DNA of 64,000 nt from JBGPTF01 sp041490445 (GCA_041490445.1 JBGPTF010000002.1:186001-250000), one strand, 5' to 3'; shown: positions 24,938 through 35,283, numbered from the stretch's first letter. The notes: generated by a model not told the origin, from the sequence alone. Translations and numbers: made by a program.

Positions 24938-27262
24938 ATGCGCATCCTTGACCGCTACGTCTGCCGCGAAGTTCTCTCCCACACGCTGCTGGGTCTCGCG
25001 GTGTTTTCGTTCATTTTCTTCGTGCCGAGGCTCGTCACCCTGATGAGCCTCGTCGTGCGGCATGCGAGCAATTCCGGCGACATCGCCATGCTCGTCGGGA
25101 CCGCCCTGCTGCAAGTTCTGCCCTACACGCTGCCCATCTCCGTGCTCGTCGGCGTTCTCATCGGTCTTGGACGTCTCTCGGCCGACAGCGAGATTGTCGC
25201 CATGAATGCATCGGGCATCGGTCTCCGCCGCCTGCTGCTGCCGATTGCGGCGATCGCCTCCGGAATCAGTCTTCTGACGCTTGTGCTCACTCTCTGGCTG
25301 GGGCCCGCGTCACTGCGAATGTATCATGACCTGGAATACCGCCTGGGAACTTCGCAGGCATCCTACGAAATTCAGCCGCGCGTCTTCGACGAACGATTCC
25401 CGCACATGATCCTGTACGTACAGGATGTGGACTCGACCGCCGTCCACTGGCGCGGCGTGTTCCTGGCGGAATCGAATGCGAATGCGGACTCGCACCTGAC
25501 GCTGGCGGAAGGCGCCATTGTAGTCGCCGACGCCAAGCAGGGCAAGCTGGACCTGCACCTCTCCGACGGAAGCATTCACCAATACGATGTGCGCGACCCG
25601 CAGCGCTACGGCTTTACGACGTTCGGAGCCCATGATGAGTCCGTCGCCCTCACCGACCCGACGAAGCCTCGCGCGGTTCGTCTTTCCGACGCGGAGCAGC
25701 CTACGCGCGATCTGCTCCGCCCGGGCGTCATGAACTGGAGGGATGGCCGCGTCGAATTCAACCGCCGGATCGCCTTCCCCGCCGCCTGCCTGGTGTTTGC
25801 GCTCCTGGGAGTGCCGGTGGGAGCGCATCCGCGGCGGGGAGGCCGAGCGGCGGGATTCGTCCTGACCCTGCTACTGGTCACCACCTACTATTTTGTGTTC
25901 GTGACCGGAGCGCACCTGGCCCAGCAGGGTACGCTGCCGCCCTTTCTCGGGATGTGGGCTGCGAATCTGTTCTTTCTGACGATGGGTTTGGCGCTGCTGC
26001 GCCGCATCGAGAAGGTACACGCAGAAGGCCGCCTGACGCACTGGCTGGGACGGTTGTGGATGCGGCGAACCGCTCCCCAAGCTGCTGCAACATCAGGAGT
26101 CCAAAACGGAAGTGCCGCGATCCGCGTGGAACCACTGGAGAGAGTGCAATCCGCCGGGCGCGCCGCCGGTTTTCCGTTGCTGATCGACCTCTACATCCTG
26201 CGCACGTTCTTCTATTTCTTCGTTCTGATGCTGGCGGGATTCATTCTCCTCTTCGACGCGTTCACTCTATTCGATCTCCTCGGGGACATCACGCAGCACC
26301 ACGTGCCGGTGAGCGTGGTCCTCAACTATTTGCGGAATCTTCTGCCCATGATGTTTTACAACCTGGTTCCGCTCGCAGCGCTTGTCGCAACGCTGGTCAC
26401 CCTTGGAGTGATGTCGAAGAGCAACGAGATCACCGCGTTCAAGGCAAGCGGGATCAGTCTCTATCGGCTGTCCCTGCCGCTTCTGCTGGCCGGCCTGGCG
26501 CTTTCCGCCGGGCTGTTCCTGCTCGACGACACCATCCTGCCCTACGCGAACCAGCGACAGGACGCGTTGCGAAATCAAATCAAAGGACGGCCGGCACAAA
26601 CCTATTTTCAGCCGGCGCACCAGTGGATTGTCGGTGAGAATGAGAAATTCTATAACTACGAGGTCTTCGATCCCGACCACAATCTTTTCGGCGGCCTGAA
26701 CGTGTTTGAGCTCGATCCCGCCACATTTCAGGTGCGGCGGCGCATTCTGGCTTCGCGGGCGCGATGGGAGCCGCATCTGGGGATGTGGGTGCTCGAGACC
26801 GGGTGGATTCGCGACTTCGAGGGCGGCAAGGTGGTCCGCTATGTCCCGTTTCAGGTGTCCACACTCGATGAGCTGACCGAACAACCGGGCTACTTCAAGC
26901 GCGAGATTCGTCAATCCTCACAGATGAATTGGAGGCAACTCGAACGCTACATCTCCGACCTGGGCCATGCGGGCTTCGATACCGCGCGACTCTCTGTACA
27001 GTGGCACAAGAAATTCGCATTTCCGCTGATGGCGCCGATCATCATTTTCCTCGCTGTTCCCTTTGCGTTCCTCGTGGGCACGCGAGGCGCCACCGGCGGA
27101 CTGGCACTCGCCGTGGGCATCGGTCTGGTCTACTGGGTTGCGAGTTCGCTGTTCGAAGCGATGGGTGGTGTTGGCCAGTTGCCCTCGCTTCTCGCAGGCT
27201 GGGCGCCGGACGCGATCTTTGCCTTCCTCGGCCTATATTCTTTCCTCAAAATGCCTACCTAG
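24938..27262 (+). CDS. Fused LptF-LptG type permease (YjgP/YjgQ tandem)
   Basis: 774 residues from the ATG at 24938 (GAGG 8 nt upstream); typical LptF or LptG is about 360. Two complete YjgP/YjgQ units are joined: unit 1 (1-380) begins MRILDRYVCREVLSHTLLG and has the loop LSADSEIVAMNASGIGLRRL; unit 2 (about 412-774) begins LLIDLYILRTFFYFF and has MSKSNEITAFKASGISLYRL. Each has paired N-terminal helices, a periplasmic beta-jellyroll and C-terminal helices. Together they would form the LptFG core that extracts lipopolysaccharide from the inner membrane, powered by LptB. A linker of about 30 residues joins the halves. No other lpt gene is adjacent. The frame is open upstream to 24242, but that part overlaps the GH57 gene and is not coding. 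Confidence 0.88.
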   Translation: MRILDRYVCREVLSHTLLGLAVFSFIFFVPRLVTLMSLVVRHASNSGDIAMLVGTALLQVLPYTLPISVLVGVLIGLGRLSADSEIVAMNASGIGLRRLLLPIAAIASGISLLTLVLTLWLGPASLRMYHDLEYRLGTSQASYEIQPRVFDERFPHMILYVQDVDSTAVHWRGVFLAESNANADSHLTLAEGAIVVADAKQGKLDLHLSDGSIHQYDVRDPQRYGFTTFGAHDESVALTDPTKPRAVRLSDAEQPTRDLLRPGVMNWRDGRVEFNRRIAFPAACLVFALLGVPVGAHPRRGGRAAGFVLTLLLVTTYYFVFVTGAHLAQQGTLPPFLGMWAANLFFLTMGLALLRRIEKVHAEGRLTHWLGRLWMRRTAPQAAATSGVQNGSAAIRVEPLERVQSAGRAAGFPLLIDLYILRTFFYFFVLMLAGFILLFDAFTLFDLLGDITQHHVPVSVVLNYLRNLLPMMFYNLVPLAALVATLVTLGVMSKSNEITAFKASGISLYRLSLPLLLAGLALSAGLFLLDDTILPYANQRQDALRNQIKGRPAQTYFQPAHQWIVGENEKFYNYEVFDPDHNLFGGLNVFELDPATFQVRRRILASRARWEPHLGMWVLETGWIRDFEGGKVVRYVPFQVSTLDELTEQPGYFKREIRQSSQMNWRQLERYISDLGHAGFDTARLSVQWHKKFAFPLMAPIIIFLAVPFAFLVGTRGATGGLALAVGIGLVYWVASSLFEAMGGVGQLPSLLAGWAPDAIFAFLGLYSFLKMPT

Positions 27263-27310
27263 CTGAAGCGAACCGGCAGAACCGCGCATCGGATATAGTT
27301 GGATTTGAGA

Positions 27311-27457
27311 ATGCTCGCTTTCAAGCTCACCGTTCTCCCCCTGTTGATCGGGGCTGTCAGCCTGGCGGGCCGGCGATGGGGGCCGGTAGTCACCGGATGG
27401 CTGGTGGCGCTGCCGGACGCGCGAAGCACCCCTTCGAGAGGGGTGAGAAGGAGTTGA
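27311..27457 (+). pseudogene. Truncated remnant of a membrane-protein gene
   Basis: 48 codons: MLAFKLTVLPLLIGAVSLAG then RRWGPVVTGWLVALP, after which the sequence becomes DARSTPSRGVRRS and stops. The first 35 residues read like the opening of a multi-helix membrane protein (two helices with a conserved-looking RRWGP turn), and the remainder is missing. A TATAGT -10-like box (27294-27299) precedes the ATG. The TGA overlaps the ribosome site of the DinB gene, so the fragment may survive as an upstream translated leader for it. The identity of the lost protein is not established. Confidence 0.5.
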
Positions 27458-27459
27458 AA

Positions 27460-27936
27460 TTGTCTGACAACTCACCGCTAAGTCCTTCGGCCATGGGGAG
27501 GTTGGAATCGCAGCTCGAATGCTTGCAACTGATCCTGCAGGGCGCAACTCCTGAGGCGCTCGATCGCCGACCGGGCGCTGACAAATGGTCGGCGCGCGAG
27601 AACCTTGCGCACCTCGCCCGCTATCATCAAGTATTACTTGAACGTGTGGAATTGATCCTCCGAGAGGTTCAACCAGCTCTTCCCCGCTATCGCGCCGAAG
27701 ACGACCCGGAGTGGCCACGCTGGCAGGCGATGTCCGCCGAGGAGATTCGCTTGCGATTGGGCCATCTCCGCAAACAACTGGTCGAGAGAATCCGCTCGCT
27801 GCCCCCGGAACAACTCACGCGCAGCGGTATTCATTCCCGGTTCGGCGAGATGTCGCTCGCGCTATGGATTGAATTTTTTCTGGTCCACGAGGGGCATCAT
27901 CTGTACGTGATCCTGCAGCGCGTGCGGTCCGCCTAG
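27460..27936 (+). CDS. DinB-like (DinB/YfiT superfamily) protein
   Basis: 158 residues from a TTG at 27460 with GAAGGAG 6 nt upstream; an in-frame ATG at 27493 is the alternative. The four-helix bundle of the DinB superfamily is visible: LECLQLILQGATPEALDRRP, KWSARENLAHLARYHQVLLERV (W-S-x-x-E-x-L-x-H-L hallmark), and FLVHEGHHLYVILQRV near the end. His in HLARYH and in HEGHH are the likely metal ligands. These proteins are metal-dependent thiol transferases or unknown damage-response factors; reaction unknown here. It follows a gene remnant and is convergent with udk. Confidence 0.83.
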   Translation: MSDNSPLSPSAMGRLESQLECLQLILQGATPEALDRRPGADKWSARENLAHLARYHQVLLERVELILREVQPALPRYRAEDDPEWPRWQAMSAEEIRLRLGHLRKQLVERIRSLPPEQLTRSGIHSRFGEMSLALWIEFFLVHEGHHLYVILQRVRSA

Positions 27937-27972
27937 CCGGGAACGAAATCAGCCAGACCGCGAAAGAATAGT

Positions 27973-28611
27973 TCAGCGTGCGGAGGTTTCTCGCGGCAGG
28001 AGAGACCGGATCTTCTGAATCACGAGATCGATCCCCACGGCATTGAACCCTCCCTCCGGAAGAATGACGTCGGCGTAGCGCTTGCTCGGCTCGACAAACT
28101 CCAGGTGCATCGGCCGCACAGTCGATTCGTACTGTTCGATCACCGACTCCACCGTGCGACCGCGCTCGCGCAGGTCGCGCGACAGCCGCCGGATGAAGCG
28201 AATATCGGCGTCCGTGTCCACAAAAATCTTTACATCCATCAATTGGCGCAGCGCCTTGCTCTCGAAAATCAGGATGCCCTCGATGATCAGCGCGGGGCGC
28301 GGTTCCAGGCGCGCCGTGGCAGGCAAGCGGCGGTACGCGGCGAAATCATAGGAGGGCCTCTCGATCGCTTCGTCGCGGCGGAGCCGCTCGACGTGGCTGA
28401 CGGGCAGCGCGGTGTCCACTGAATCGGGATGATCGAAATTCTGTTTCCGGCGTTCGCCGAGGGAGAGATGCGGCAGATCTTTGTAGTAGTGGTCCTGTTG
28501 GAGGACGAGGACCTTGTCCCTGGAGAGCGCCTCGATGATTCGCTCGGTGATCGTTGTTTTCCCGGAGCCGGTGCCCCCGCAAATTCCGATCACGAGTGGG
28601 CGAGGAGCCAT
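27973..28611 (-). CDS. udk: Uridine kinase
   Basis: 212 residues, standard length. Walker A GGTGSGKTT (12-20), the substrate region LVLQQDHYYKDL, NFDHPDSVD and PSYDFAAYRR, then ALIIEGILIF and the LID-like DADIRFIRRLSRDLRERGRT are all canonical. It phosphorylates uridine and cytidine to UMP and CMP in pyrimidine salvage, in the cytoplasm. A GGAG site stands just before the ATG. It lies 25 bp downstream of ppdK on the same strand and may be in its transcript. No anomaly seen. Confidence 0.95.
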   Translation of the reverse strand: MAPRPLVIGICGGTGSGKTTITERIIEALSRDKVLVLQQDHYYKDLPHLSLGERRKQNFDHPDSVDTALPVSHVERLRRDEAIERPSYDFAAYRRLPATARLEPRPALIIEGILIFESKALRQLMDVKIFVDTDADIRFIRRLSRDLRERGRTVESVIEQYESTVRPMHLEFVEPSKRYADVILPEGGFNAVGIDLVIQKIRSLLPRETSAR

Positions 28612-28636
28612 GCATTCTCCGTTCTCATGTTTCGAA

Positions 28637-31342
28637 TTACCGTTTGAGTCGCCGCGCCGACTTCTTAAGTGATGCTTTCGATTCGATCACGGCCTGCGCC
28701 GCCGCCAGCCGGGCAATGGGGACGCGGAAAGGAGATGCGCTCACGTAATCCATTCCGGCTTGATGGCAGAATTTCACGCTGTCGCCGTCTCCGCCATGCT
28801 CCCCGCAAATTCCCACCTTGAGCTTCGGGCGCGTGGAGCGGCCGCGGGCAATCGCCCATTGCATCAGCATTCCGACACCGGCCGTATCGAGTGATTGGAA
28901 TGGATCGGCCTTGAAAATCCCCGCCTTCTTCTCGTCCACGTAATCGGGCAAGAACCGCCCGGCATCGTCGCGTGAAAGACCCATCACCGTCTGCGTCAGG
29001 TCGTTCGTTCCGAACGAGAAGAATTCGGCCACTTCCGCGATCTCATTGGCAAGCAACGCGGCGCGGGGCAATTCGATCATCGTCCCCACGAGATACTCGA
29101 GTTTCACCTTCGAACGCGCAATGATTTCATCCGCGACCCGGCGAGTGGCCTGTTCGAGAATCTGCAGCTCTTTTCTATCCAGAGTGAGGGGATGCATAAT
29201 CTCAGGTAACACTTTAATTCCACGCTTCTGGCAATCGATCGCCGCTTCGATGATGGCCCGGACCTGCATCTCCAGAATTTCCGGGTACGTGATGCAGAGA
29301 CGGCAGCCCCGATGCCCGAGCATCGGGTTGGCTTCGCGGAGTTGCTCGACGCGCCGCGCGACAACCTCCGGACTCACCCCGATCTTCGCGGCAAGCTCCT
29401 TTTGCTTCTCTGGGTCGTGCGGCACAAACTCGTGCAGCGGCGGATCGATCAGCCGGATGGTGACGGGCAGGCCGTCCATCGCTTCGAAGATGCCAATGAA
29501 GTCGCGCCGCTGGAACGGAAGAAGCTTCGCCAGCGCCTTCTTTCGCGCCTCAAGATTGTCCGCGATGATCATCTCCTGGATTGCTAGCTGGCGCTCGATA
29601 CTGCGCTCGGGCTTCTCGAAGTCCCTGAAGAACATGTGCTCAGTGCGGCAGAGGCCGATCCCTTCCGCTCCCATTTCGCGGGCTTTGCGCGCATCGTGCG
29701 GCGTATCGGCGTTGGTGCGGACGCGGAGACGCCTTACGGCATCAGCCCACTTCATCAACGTGGCGAAGGCCGGCGGCGGTTCCGGCCGGGCGAGCGGTAT
29801 CTCTCCCGAAAAGACGGCGCCCTCGTTCCCGTCGAGCGTGAGCCAGTCGCCTTGCACGACTTTGCGGCCGTTGACCTGCATGCTCTTCGTGTCGTAGTCG
29901 ATGTCGAGCGCTTCGCAACCTACGATGCAACACTTGCCCCAGCCGCGCGCCACCACGGCCGCATGGCTCGTCTTGCCGCCGGTGGCGGTCAGGATGCCCT
30001 GCGCCACGAACATGCCTCCCACGTCTTCCGGACTCGTCTCGCGGCGCACCAGAATCACGCGCTCGCCGCGCGCGGCCCACTCTTCCGCCTCGTGCGCAGT
30101 GAACACAGCCTTCCCCACCGCCGCTCCGGGGACGGCATTGATGCCGGTAGCGAGTTTGCGCGATTTGAGGTCGTTGCGGACCACGGAAGCGTCAATCACG
30201 GGATAGAAAAGTCGTTCAATGTCCTCCGATTTGATCCGCCCAATCGCTTCCTCACGCGTAATCAGTCCTTCGTTCGCCATATCCACGGCCATACGGAACG
30301 TGGCCCCGGGCGAGCGCTTCCCCACGCGCGTCTGGAGCATGTAAAGCTTGCCGTCCTCGACCGTGAATTCGAGGTCCTGCATGTCGCGGTAATGTTTCTC
30401 GAGTTTTAGGCGCACTCCTTCAAGTTGTTTGTAAACTTTTGGCATCAAGCGAGCCATCTCGGTAAGGTGCATGGGCGTGCGGATGCCGGCGACGACGTCC
30501 TCGCCCTGCGCGTTGATCAGGAAGTCTCCGTAGAAAGTCTTCTCGCCGGTGGAAGGATCTCGCGTGAAGCACACGCCGGTGCCGGAATTCTCGCCACGAT
30601 TGCCGAACACCATTTGGACGACGTTGACCGCCGTGCCCAGCAAGCCGGTAATCTTCTCAACGCGGCGGTATGTCATCGCCTTTTCCGCCATCCACGATTC
30701 GAACACGGCGCCGATCGCGCCCCAGAGTTGTTCCTGCGGATCCTCGGGAAAGTCTTTGCCGGTCTTTTCGCGAAAGTACTTCTTGTACTCGGCGAGCAAC
30801 TCACGCCAGCCATCGGCGGAAACCTGCGTGTCGTCCTTTACGCACAATCGCGTTTTCATCGCCCGTAGCTTTACTTCAAGCTCTTCTTTAGGCAGTCCGA
30901 TCACCACACTTGCATACATCTGCACGAAGCGGCGATAGGCGTCGTAGGCGAAGCCGGCATTTTGCGTGCGTTCCGCGAGGGCGCGAACGGAGCTCGAGTT
31001 CAACCCCAGGTTGAGAATGGTCTCCATCATTCCGGGCATCGAGCGAGCCGACCCGGAACGCACGCTCACAAGCAGCGGATCTTTCGCATCACCCAGCTTC
31101 TTGCCCACAAGCCGCTCAAGCTTCGACAGGCCGCGCTCGACTTCCCCCCGAAGCTGGGCAGGATACTTCCGGCCATGCTTGAAGAAATAGTCGCAGGCTT
31201 CTGTCGTGATCGTGAAACCCGCAGGCACGGGGAGCCCGATGCGGGTCATTTCCGCCAGGCCAGCGCCTTTGCCCCCCAACAGTTCTTTCATCTCGCCGGT
31301 GCCGTCAGCGCGGCCGGCGCCAAAAAAGTAGACGTATCTCAC
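28637..31342 (-). CDS. ppdK: Pyruvate, phosphate dikinase
   Basis: 901 residues from a GTG at 31342 with GAGG upstream. Order of domains: ATP-grasp nucleotide domain (LLGGKGAGLAEMTRIGLPVPAGFTI ... RSGSARSMPGMMETILNLGLN), the swivelling phospho-His domain with catalytic His460 in TGGKTSHAAVVARG, and the C-terminal PEP/pyruvate barrel (GIGLCRTEHMFF, GHRGCRL, SFGTNDLTQTVMGLSRDDAGRFL, VGICGEHGGD). It interconverts pyruvate, ATP and phosphate with PEP, AMP and PPi, serving gluconeogenesis or PPi-linked glycolysis. The regulatory protein that phosphorylates this enzyme was not seen nearby. Full length, no missing catalytic residue. Confidence 0.96.
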   Translation of the reverse strand: MRYVYFFGAGRADGTGEMKELLGGKGAGLAEMTRIGLPVPAGFTITTEACDYFFKHGRKYPAQLRGEVERGLSKLERLVGKKLGDAKDPLLVSVRSGSARSMPGMMETILNLGLNSSSVRALAERTQNAGFAYDAYRRFVQMYASVVIGLPKEELEVKLRAMKTRLCVKDDTQVSADGWRELLAEYKKYFREKTGKDFPEDPQEQLWGAIGAVFESWMAEKAMTYRRVEKITGLLGTAVNVVQMVFGNRGENSGTGVCFTRDPSTGEKTFYGDFLINAQGEDVVAGIRTPMHLTEMARLMPKVYKQLEGVRLKLEKHYRDMQDLEFTVEDGKLYMLQTRVGKRSPGATFRMAVDMANEGLITREEAIGRIKSEDIERLFYPVIDASVVRNDLKSRKLATGINAVPGAAVGKAVFTAHEAEEWAARGERVILVRRETSPEDVGGMFVAQGILTATGGKTSHAAVVARGWGKCCIVGCEALDIDYDTKSMQVNGRKVVQGDWLTLDGNEGAVFSGEIPLARPEPPPAFATLMKWADAVRRLRVRTNADTPHDARKAREMGAEGIGLCRTEHMFFRDFEKPERSIERQLAIQEMIIADNLEARKKALAKLLPFQRRDFIGIFEAMDGLPVTIRLIDPPLHEFVPHDPEKQKELAAKIGVSPEVVARRVEQLREANPMLGHRGCRLCITYPEILEMQVRAIIEAAIDCQKRGIKVLPEIMHPLTLDRKELQILEQATRRVADEIIARSKVKLEYLVGTMIELPRAALLANEIAEVAEFFSFGTNDLTQTVMGLSRDDAGRFLPDYVDEKKAGIFKADPFQSLDTAGVGMLMQWAIARGRSTRPKLKVGICGEHGGDGDSVKFCHQAGMDYVSASPFRVPIARLAAAQAVIESKASLKKSARRLKR

Positions 31343-31402
31343 GAAGTCCTCGCCTTGGAATATTTTCTCAAAGTTTGCTTTACTTTATTGCGCCACGTTT
31401 AC

Positions 31403-31416
31403 GTCGGCGAGCCGAC
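31403..31416. repeat. 14-bp palindrome GTCGGC-N2-GCCGAC, copy 1
   Basis: Perfect palindrome in the spacer between glyS and ppdK. Three more copies lie at 32556, 33325 and 35290, all within 3.9 kb. Confidence 0.5.
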
Positions 31417-31460
31417 AAGATAGCGCGATGCAAATCTTCAAGTATGACTTGATATCGCCC

Positions 31461-33593
31461 TCACTTCGCATCGCTCGGAGCCATCTCTGAAAAATCGGCA
31501 ACCGTCGAAAACTCGCGCAGCAATTCCGCGAGAAGCGTTAACCGGTTTTTGCGAATCTCTTCTTCGTCCGCCATCACCAGCACATCATCGAAAAACTTGT
31601 CCACGGTCGGACGCAACTCCGCGATCACTTCCAACGCCTCCCGGTACCGCCCCGCGCGCTTGTGCGCCCCTGCCTTTTCGGCGACGCGTTGCGCGGCGGA
31701 GTGCAACGCCCGCTCGGCATCCTCGCGAAAGAGGTCCGCGCGCACCGCGCCCAGCCGCCAACTACCCGGAGGCCCCGCCTTCGCCAGAATCTTCCGAATG
31801 CGTTTGAACGCGCTCGCCAAGGGCGCGAAGTTGCGCGTGTGACGGATGGACTTCAGCGCCGCGATGCGCTGCTTGGCATCCAAAAGGTCGTCGGCGCCGG
31901 CAGCGAAGGCGGCGTTCACCTCGTCGTACGCGAATCCGTCGCGCTCGCGCAGGATGAACCGCGCGCGATCGAGGAGGAATTCCAGCACTTGCTTTTCGAC
32001 TTCCGCGGACGTGCTAATCTTCGGCTTGTGCGAGGCAAGGGTTTTGGCCGCCGCCGAGACTGCCATGGAAAGTGAAAGTGGAACTTGACGGTCCAGAATA
32101 ATTTTCACCACCCCGAGCGCCGCTCGCCGCAGCGCAAACGGATCGCTGGACCCCGTGGGGATGAGGCCAACAGCGAAGCAGGCGACCAGCGAATCGAATT
32201 TGTCTGCGAGCGCGACCGCGCAGCCAGTGACGTTGCGCGGGATCGGATCGTCGAGGCCTACCGGGCGATAGTGATCGTACACTGCCGTGGCCACGTCTTC
32301 GGGCTCCCCCTGCGCTTGCGCGTAGAGGCCGCCGACAATTCCCTGAAGCTCGGTGAACTCCCGGACCATCTCCGTGGCAAGGTCACATTTCGCGAGTTCG
32401 GCGGCGCGATCAGCGGCAGGGATGTCCGCCTGGTGCAGGCCGGAATTGAACCACTGCTCGGCGATCCAGCGCGCGAGCGAGCGCATTCGCGCGACCTTGT
32501 CGGAGTAACTCCCTAGGCGAGACTCGTAGGTGATCTGCGCGAGCTTCGGAAGATAGTCGGCGAGCCGACACTTCTGATCCGTCTCCCAGAAAAATCGCGC
32601 GTCGGCAAATCGTGCCCGCAGCACGCGTTCGTGCCCGGCGCGCACGAGCCCGGCCCGGTCGCTGTCAAGATTGATCACCGCCAGAAAATGGGGCTGAAGT
32701 TCCTTGGCGGCATTTTCGACCGCAAAATATTTCTGGTGCCCGCGCATTACCGTAATCAAAATCTCATCTGGAAGTTCAAGGTACGAGGGGTCGAAGTTCC
32801 CCGCAAGAATGCTCGGGTATTCGTTGAGGTTTGTCACCAATTCGACGAGCGCCGGATCGGGGTGAACGCGCCAGCCTTTTTTCGCGACCAGGGTGTGAAT
32901 CTCCTTCTCGATCTTCTGCCGACGCTCCTGCGCCCTGGCAATAACAAAGTTCTTTTTCAACTTCGCGAGATAGTCCTGCGGCCCCCTGACCGGGATTGCC
33001 GCCTTGCCCAGAAAGCGATGCCCCACGGTCGCGGCGCCAGCCCGTACCCCGGCCAGGGTGAAGGGGATCACCTTCCCATCCAGCAGCGCGACGATCCAGC
33101 GAATGGGCCGGGCGAACCGCGGCCCGTTCGCGCTGGTCCAATACATGGTGCGTGGGAATGTGAGCTCCAGAATCGCCTGCGGTAGAATCTCGGAGAGAAT
33201 CTCGCGAGCGGGCCGGCCGGAGATCTTCTGCGTCGCCGCCAGGTATTCGCCTCGCGGCGTCTTGATGATCGCAAGCTTCGAAACTGGCAAGCCCTGTTTT
33301 TCCGCAAAACTTTCAGCAGCGCGTGTCGGCTGGCCGACATCATCGAAGGCGACGGACTTCGGCGGCCCCGTGACTTCGCGCGTCACGTCTTCCTGCTTCA
33401 GGCGAACCGCGTGAGAAATCGCCACGAGTCGCCGCGGCGAACTGAAAGTTTCCACATCCGATGCTTCCACTAGACCTTGAGCACCGAGATGTTTCTCAAG
33501 TATTTGTTTAAGTTCTCCCGTGGCCTTTGGCAGCGCGCCCGCGGGGATCTCTTCGCAGCCAATCTCAAGCAGGAATTCGCCGCGGCCCTTCAT
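31461..33593 (-). CDS. glyS: Glycyl-tRNA synthetase beta subunit
   Basis: 710 residues from the ATG at 33593, starting [17 protein letters not shown], the family's N-terminal signature. Features along the chain: [26 protein letters not shown]-domain-like region, [38 protein letters not shown], and [27 protein letters not shown], followed by the C-terminal DALR/anticodon-binding helices ([19 protein letters not shown]). It forms the alpha2-beta2 enzyme with GlyQ that charges tRNA-Gly. The ATG overlaps the glyQ TGA (ATGA), so synthesis is coupled. Two copies of the 14-bp palindrome fall inside the gene without disturbing conserved residues. Confidence 0.96.
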   Translation of the reverse strand: MKGRGEFLLEIGCEEIPAGALPKATGELKQILEKHLGAQGLVEASDVETFSSPRRLVAISHAVRLKQEDVTREVTGPPKSVAFDDVGQPTRAAESFAEKQGLPVSKLAIIKTPRGEYLAATQKISGRPAREILSEILPQAILELTFPRTMYWTSANGPRFARPIRWIVALLDGKVIPFTLAGVRAGAATVGHRFLGKAAIPVRGPQDYLAKLKKNFVIARAQERRQKIEKEIHTLVAKKGWRVHPDPALVELVTNLNEYPSILAGNFDPSYLELPDEILITVMRGHQKYFAVENAAKELQPHFLAVINLDSDRAGLVRAGHERVLRARFADARFFWETDQKCRLADYLPKLAQITYESRLGSYSDKVARMRSLARWIAEQWFNSGLHQADIPAADRAAELAKCDLATEMVREFTELQGIVGGLYAQAQGEPEDVATAVYDHYRPVGLDDPIPRNVTGCAVALADKFDSLVACFAVGLIPTGSSDPFALRRAALGVVKIILDRQVPLSLSMAVSAAAKTLASHKPKISTSAEVEKQVLEFLLDRARFILRERDGFAYDEVNAAFAAGADDLLDAKQRIAALKSIRHTRNFAPLASAFKRIRKILAKAGPPGSWRLGAVRADLFREDAERALHSAAQRVAEKAGAHKRAGRYREALEVIAELRPTVDKFFDDVLVMADEEEIRKNRLTLLAELLREFSTVADFSEMAPSDAK
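32556..32569. repeat. 14-bp palindrome GTCGGC-N2-GCCGAC, copy 2 (inside glyS)
   Basis: Same sequence as copy 1, including the GA spacer, but within glyS, where it encodes part of CRLADY. Confidence 0.45.
33325..33338. repeat. 14-bp palindrome GTCGGC-N2-GCCGAC, copy 3 (inside glyS)
   Basis: Spacer TG; encodes part of DDVGQPT in a conserved glyS segment, so chance or codon choice may explain this copy. Confidence 0.4.
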
Positions 33594-34543
33594 GCCATCG
33601 CCTCCGCGGCCGTGCTGCGCTGGTCGAGATAATCCTCCGCGACGCGGCAGGAAAGTTGCCGGACGCGGCCGATCATCGCGGCGCGTTCCGTGGTCGAAAT
33701 CACGCCGCGCGCATCGAGAATATTGAACAGGTGCGAACACTTCAGACAGAAATCGTACGCCGCGAGAATGGGGAAGCGCCGCTTCTCTTTCCCGCGAAGC
33801 TGGGCGTAGGCGTCCAGCAGGCGCGCGGCTTCCGCTTCGCTTAAATCGAAAAGCTTTCGCGTTGTCGTGGGGCTGGCGAACTCGAAATTGTATGCCGAGA
33901 ATTGCTGCTCTTCCGCGAGGCGGATCTGGCCGTAGCTTGCGGAATCATTCCAGCGCAATTCGAAAACGTTGTCCACACCCTGGAGATATCCCGCGATGCG
34001 GTCGAGCCCGTACGTCAGCTCCACCGAGACAGGGTCGAGATTGAGTCCGCCGCATTGCTGGAAGTAGGTGAACTGCGTTATCTCCAAACCATCGAGAAGA
34101 ACCTGCCAGCCAATGCCCCAGGCGCCGAGCGTGGGCGATTCCCAGTTATCTTCCTCAAAGCGGATGTCGTGCTGCTTCAAGTTGATCCCGATGCCGCGCA
34201 GGCTGTCGAGGTAGATGTCCTGCACATCGGCCGGCGCGGGTTTAAGGATCACTTGAAGTTGTGTGTGCTTGTAGAGTCGGTTCGGATTCTCGCCGTACCG
34301 GCCATCCGCGGGGCGGCGGCTCGGCTGAATGTAGGCAACGCGGTAAGGCTCCGGCCCGAGGACGCGCAGAAACGTTTCCGGGTGCATCGTTCCGGCGCCG
34401 ACTTCAACGTCATAGGGCTGCTGCAGGATGCATCCGCGCCGCGCCCAGTAGCGCTGCAACTCGAGGAGCAGATCCTGAAACGCCGGGCCCTTGCGTTTCG
34501 CGCCAGCTTTCACAGCTCGAGTTTTGGTTGAACTTTTCCTCAA
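33590..34543 (-). CDS. glyQ: Glycyl-tRNA synthetase alpha subunit
   Basis: 317 residues. After a basic lead ([18 protein letters not shown]) comes the canonical start [24 protein letters not shown], then [40 protein letters not shown] and [28 protein letters not shown], all class II active-site regions. It is the catalytic subunit that activates glycine. The assigned start is a TTG whose last two bases overlap the recO TGA (TTGA); an in-frame GTG at 34513 is a possible shorter start. It overlaps glyS by ATGA, so recO, glyQ and glyS are one coupled operon. Confidence 0.95.
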   Translation of the reverse strand: MRKSSTKTRAVKAGAKRKGPAFQDLLLELQRYWARRGCILQQPYDVEVGAGTMHPETFLRVLGPEPYRVAYIQPSRRPADGRYGENPNRLYKHTQLQVILKPAPADVQDIYLDSLRGIGINLKQHDIRFEEDNWESPTLGAWGIGWQVLLDGLEITQFTYFQQCGGLNLDPVSVELTYGLDRIAGYLQGVDNVFELRWNDSASYGQIRLAEEQQFSAYNFEFASPTTTRKLFDLSEAEAARLLDAYAQLRGKEKRRFPILAAYDFCLKCSHLFNILDARGVISTTERAAMIGRVRQLSCRVAEDYLDQRSTAAEAMA

Positions 34544-35283
34544 GAGGTCGGCTCCAGCATTTGCCGCGAGATGATGTGGCGCTCGATCTGGTGTTCCAGC
34601 AAGTCAAGCGAGTAGCCGGCCAGTTCATTCAGGGCCCCCGCCGGCCAGGATTCTCCGGCGAGAAGGTCGAGCCTTTCGGCAAACATCCTTCGCGCGGCGG
34701 CTCGCGCTGCCGGAGAGATACCGCGCATGCCGGGAAGGCGGCAGAGCCGGCAAGCCATGCCCGCATTCCCCAATGAAGTGTACGCCGGCTCGGCACCAAT
34801 GTCTTTCCCGCAGCGGACACAATGATCGAGATTCGGCAGCCAGCCGCCGAGCCGCACGGTCCAGAGGCTGAAGTAGCCGAGGGCAAGTTCCGTCCTGGCC
34901 GTATCGCGAACGGCGCGAGCAGAAAGCAGCAGCAGGCGAAATGCGGCGTCGGACGGCTCGCGCTCCGGAAGTACGGCTTCGGTCACTTCCGCAAAGAGCG
35001 AGAGCGCGACGCCCGATGCGTAGTCCTTGTAGGCATCCACGAAGGATTCCATCAGCTCGGTTTGATTGACGCGGACCAGGTCTCGTGTCTCCCGTTCGTA
35101 AAACCAGATGCGGATGTGAGAGAGCCGTTCGAGTGTCGAGCCGAATCGGCTCTTGGGCCGCCGCGCTCCCGCGGCAACGCCGCGCACGCGGCCCATGCTC
35201 CGGGACAGGAAGCTGACCAGGCGATCGCCCTCTCCGAGGGGGTAGCTCTGCAGGACAATAGCCTCTGATTCGCGGAGTGGCAT
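34540..35283 (-). CDS. recO: DNA repair protein RecO
   Basis: 247 residues from the ATG at 35283. The N-terminal OB fold is typical ([42 protein letters not shown]), followed by the helical domain and a four-cysteine zinc site (CVRCGKD ... CRLC) near residues 160-190. RecO loads RecA on SSB-coated DNA together with RecR. It opens the recO-glyQ-glyS operon. No ribosome site is visible; instead a perfect 14-bp palindrome (35290-35303) ends 6 bp before the ATG and could sequester the start region of the mRNA. Confidence 0.94.
   Translation of the reverse strand: MPLRESEAIVLQSYPLGEGDRLVSFLSRSMGRVRGVAAGARRPKSRFGSTLERLSHIRIWFYERETRDLVRVNQTELMESFVDAYKDYASGVALSLFAEVTEAVLPEREPSDAAFRLLLLSARAVRDTARTELALGYFSLWTVRLGGWLPNLDHCVRCGKDIGAEPAYTSLGNAGMACRLCRLPGMRGISPAARAAARRMFAERLDLLAGESWPAGALNELAGYSLDLLEHQIERHIISRQMLEPTS

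Noticed and set aside
32556..33338. The two palindrome copies inside glyS as inserted mobile repeats
   Set aside because: They encode residues that fit conserved glyS sequence without gaps, so they may be codon-choice coincidences; only the intergenic copies are persuasive.
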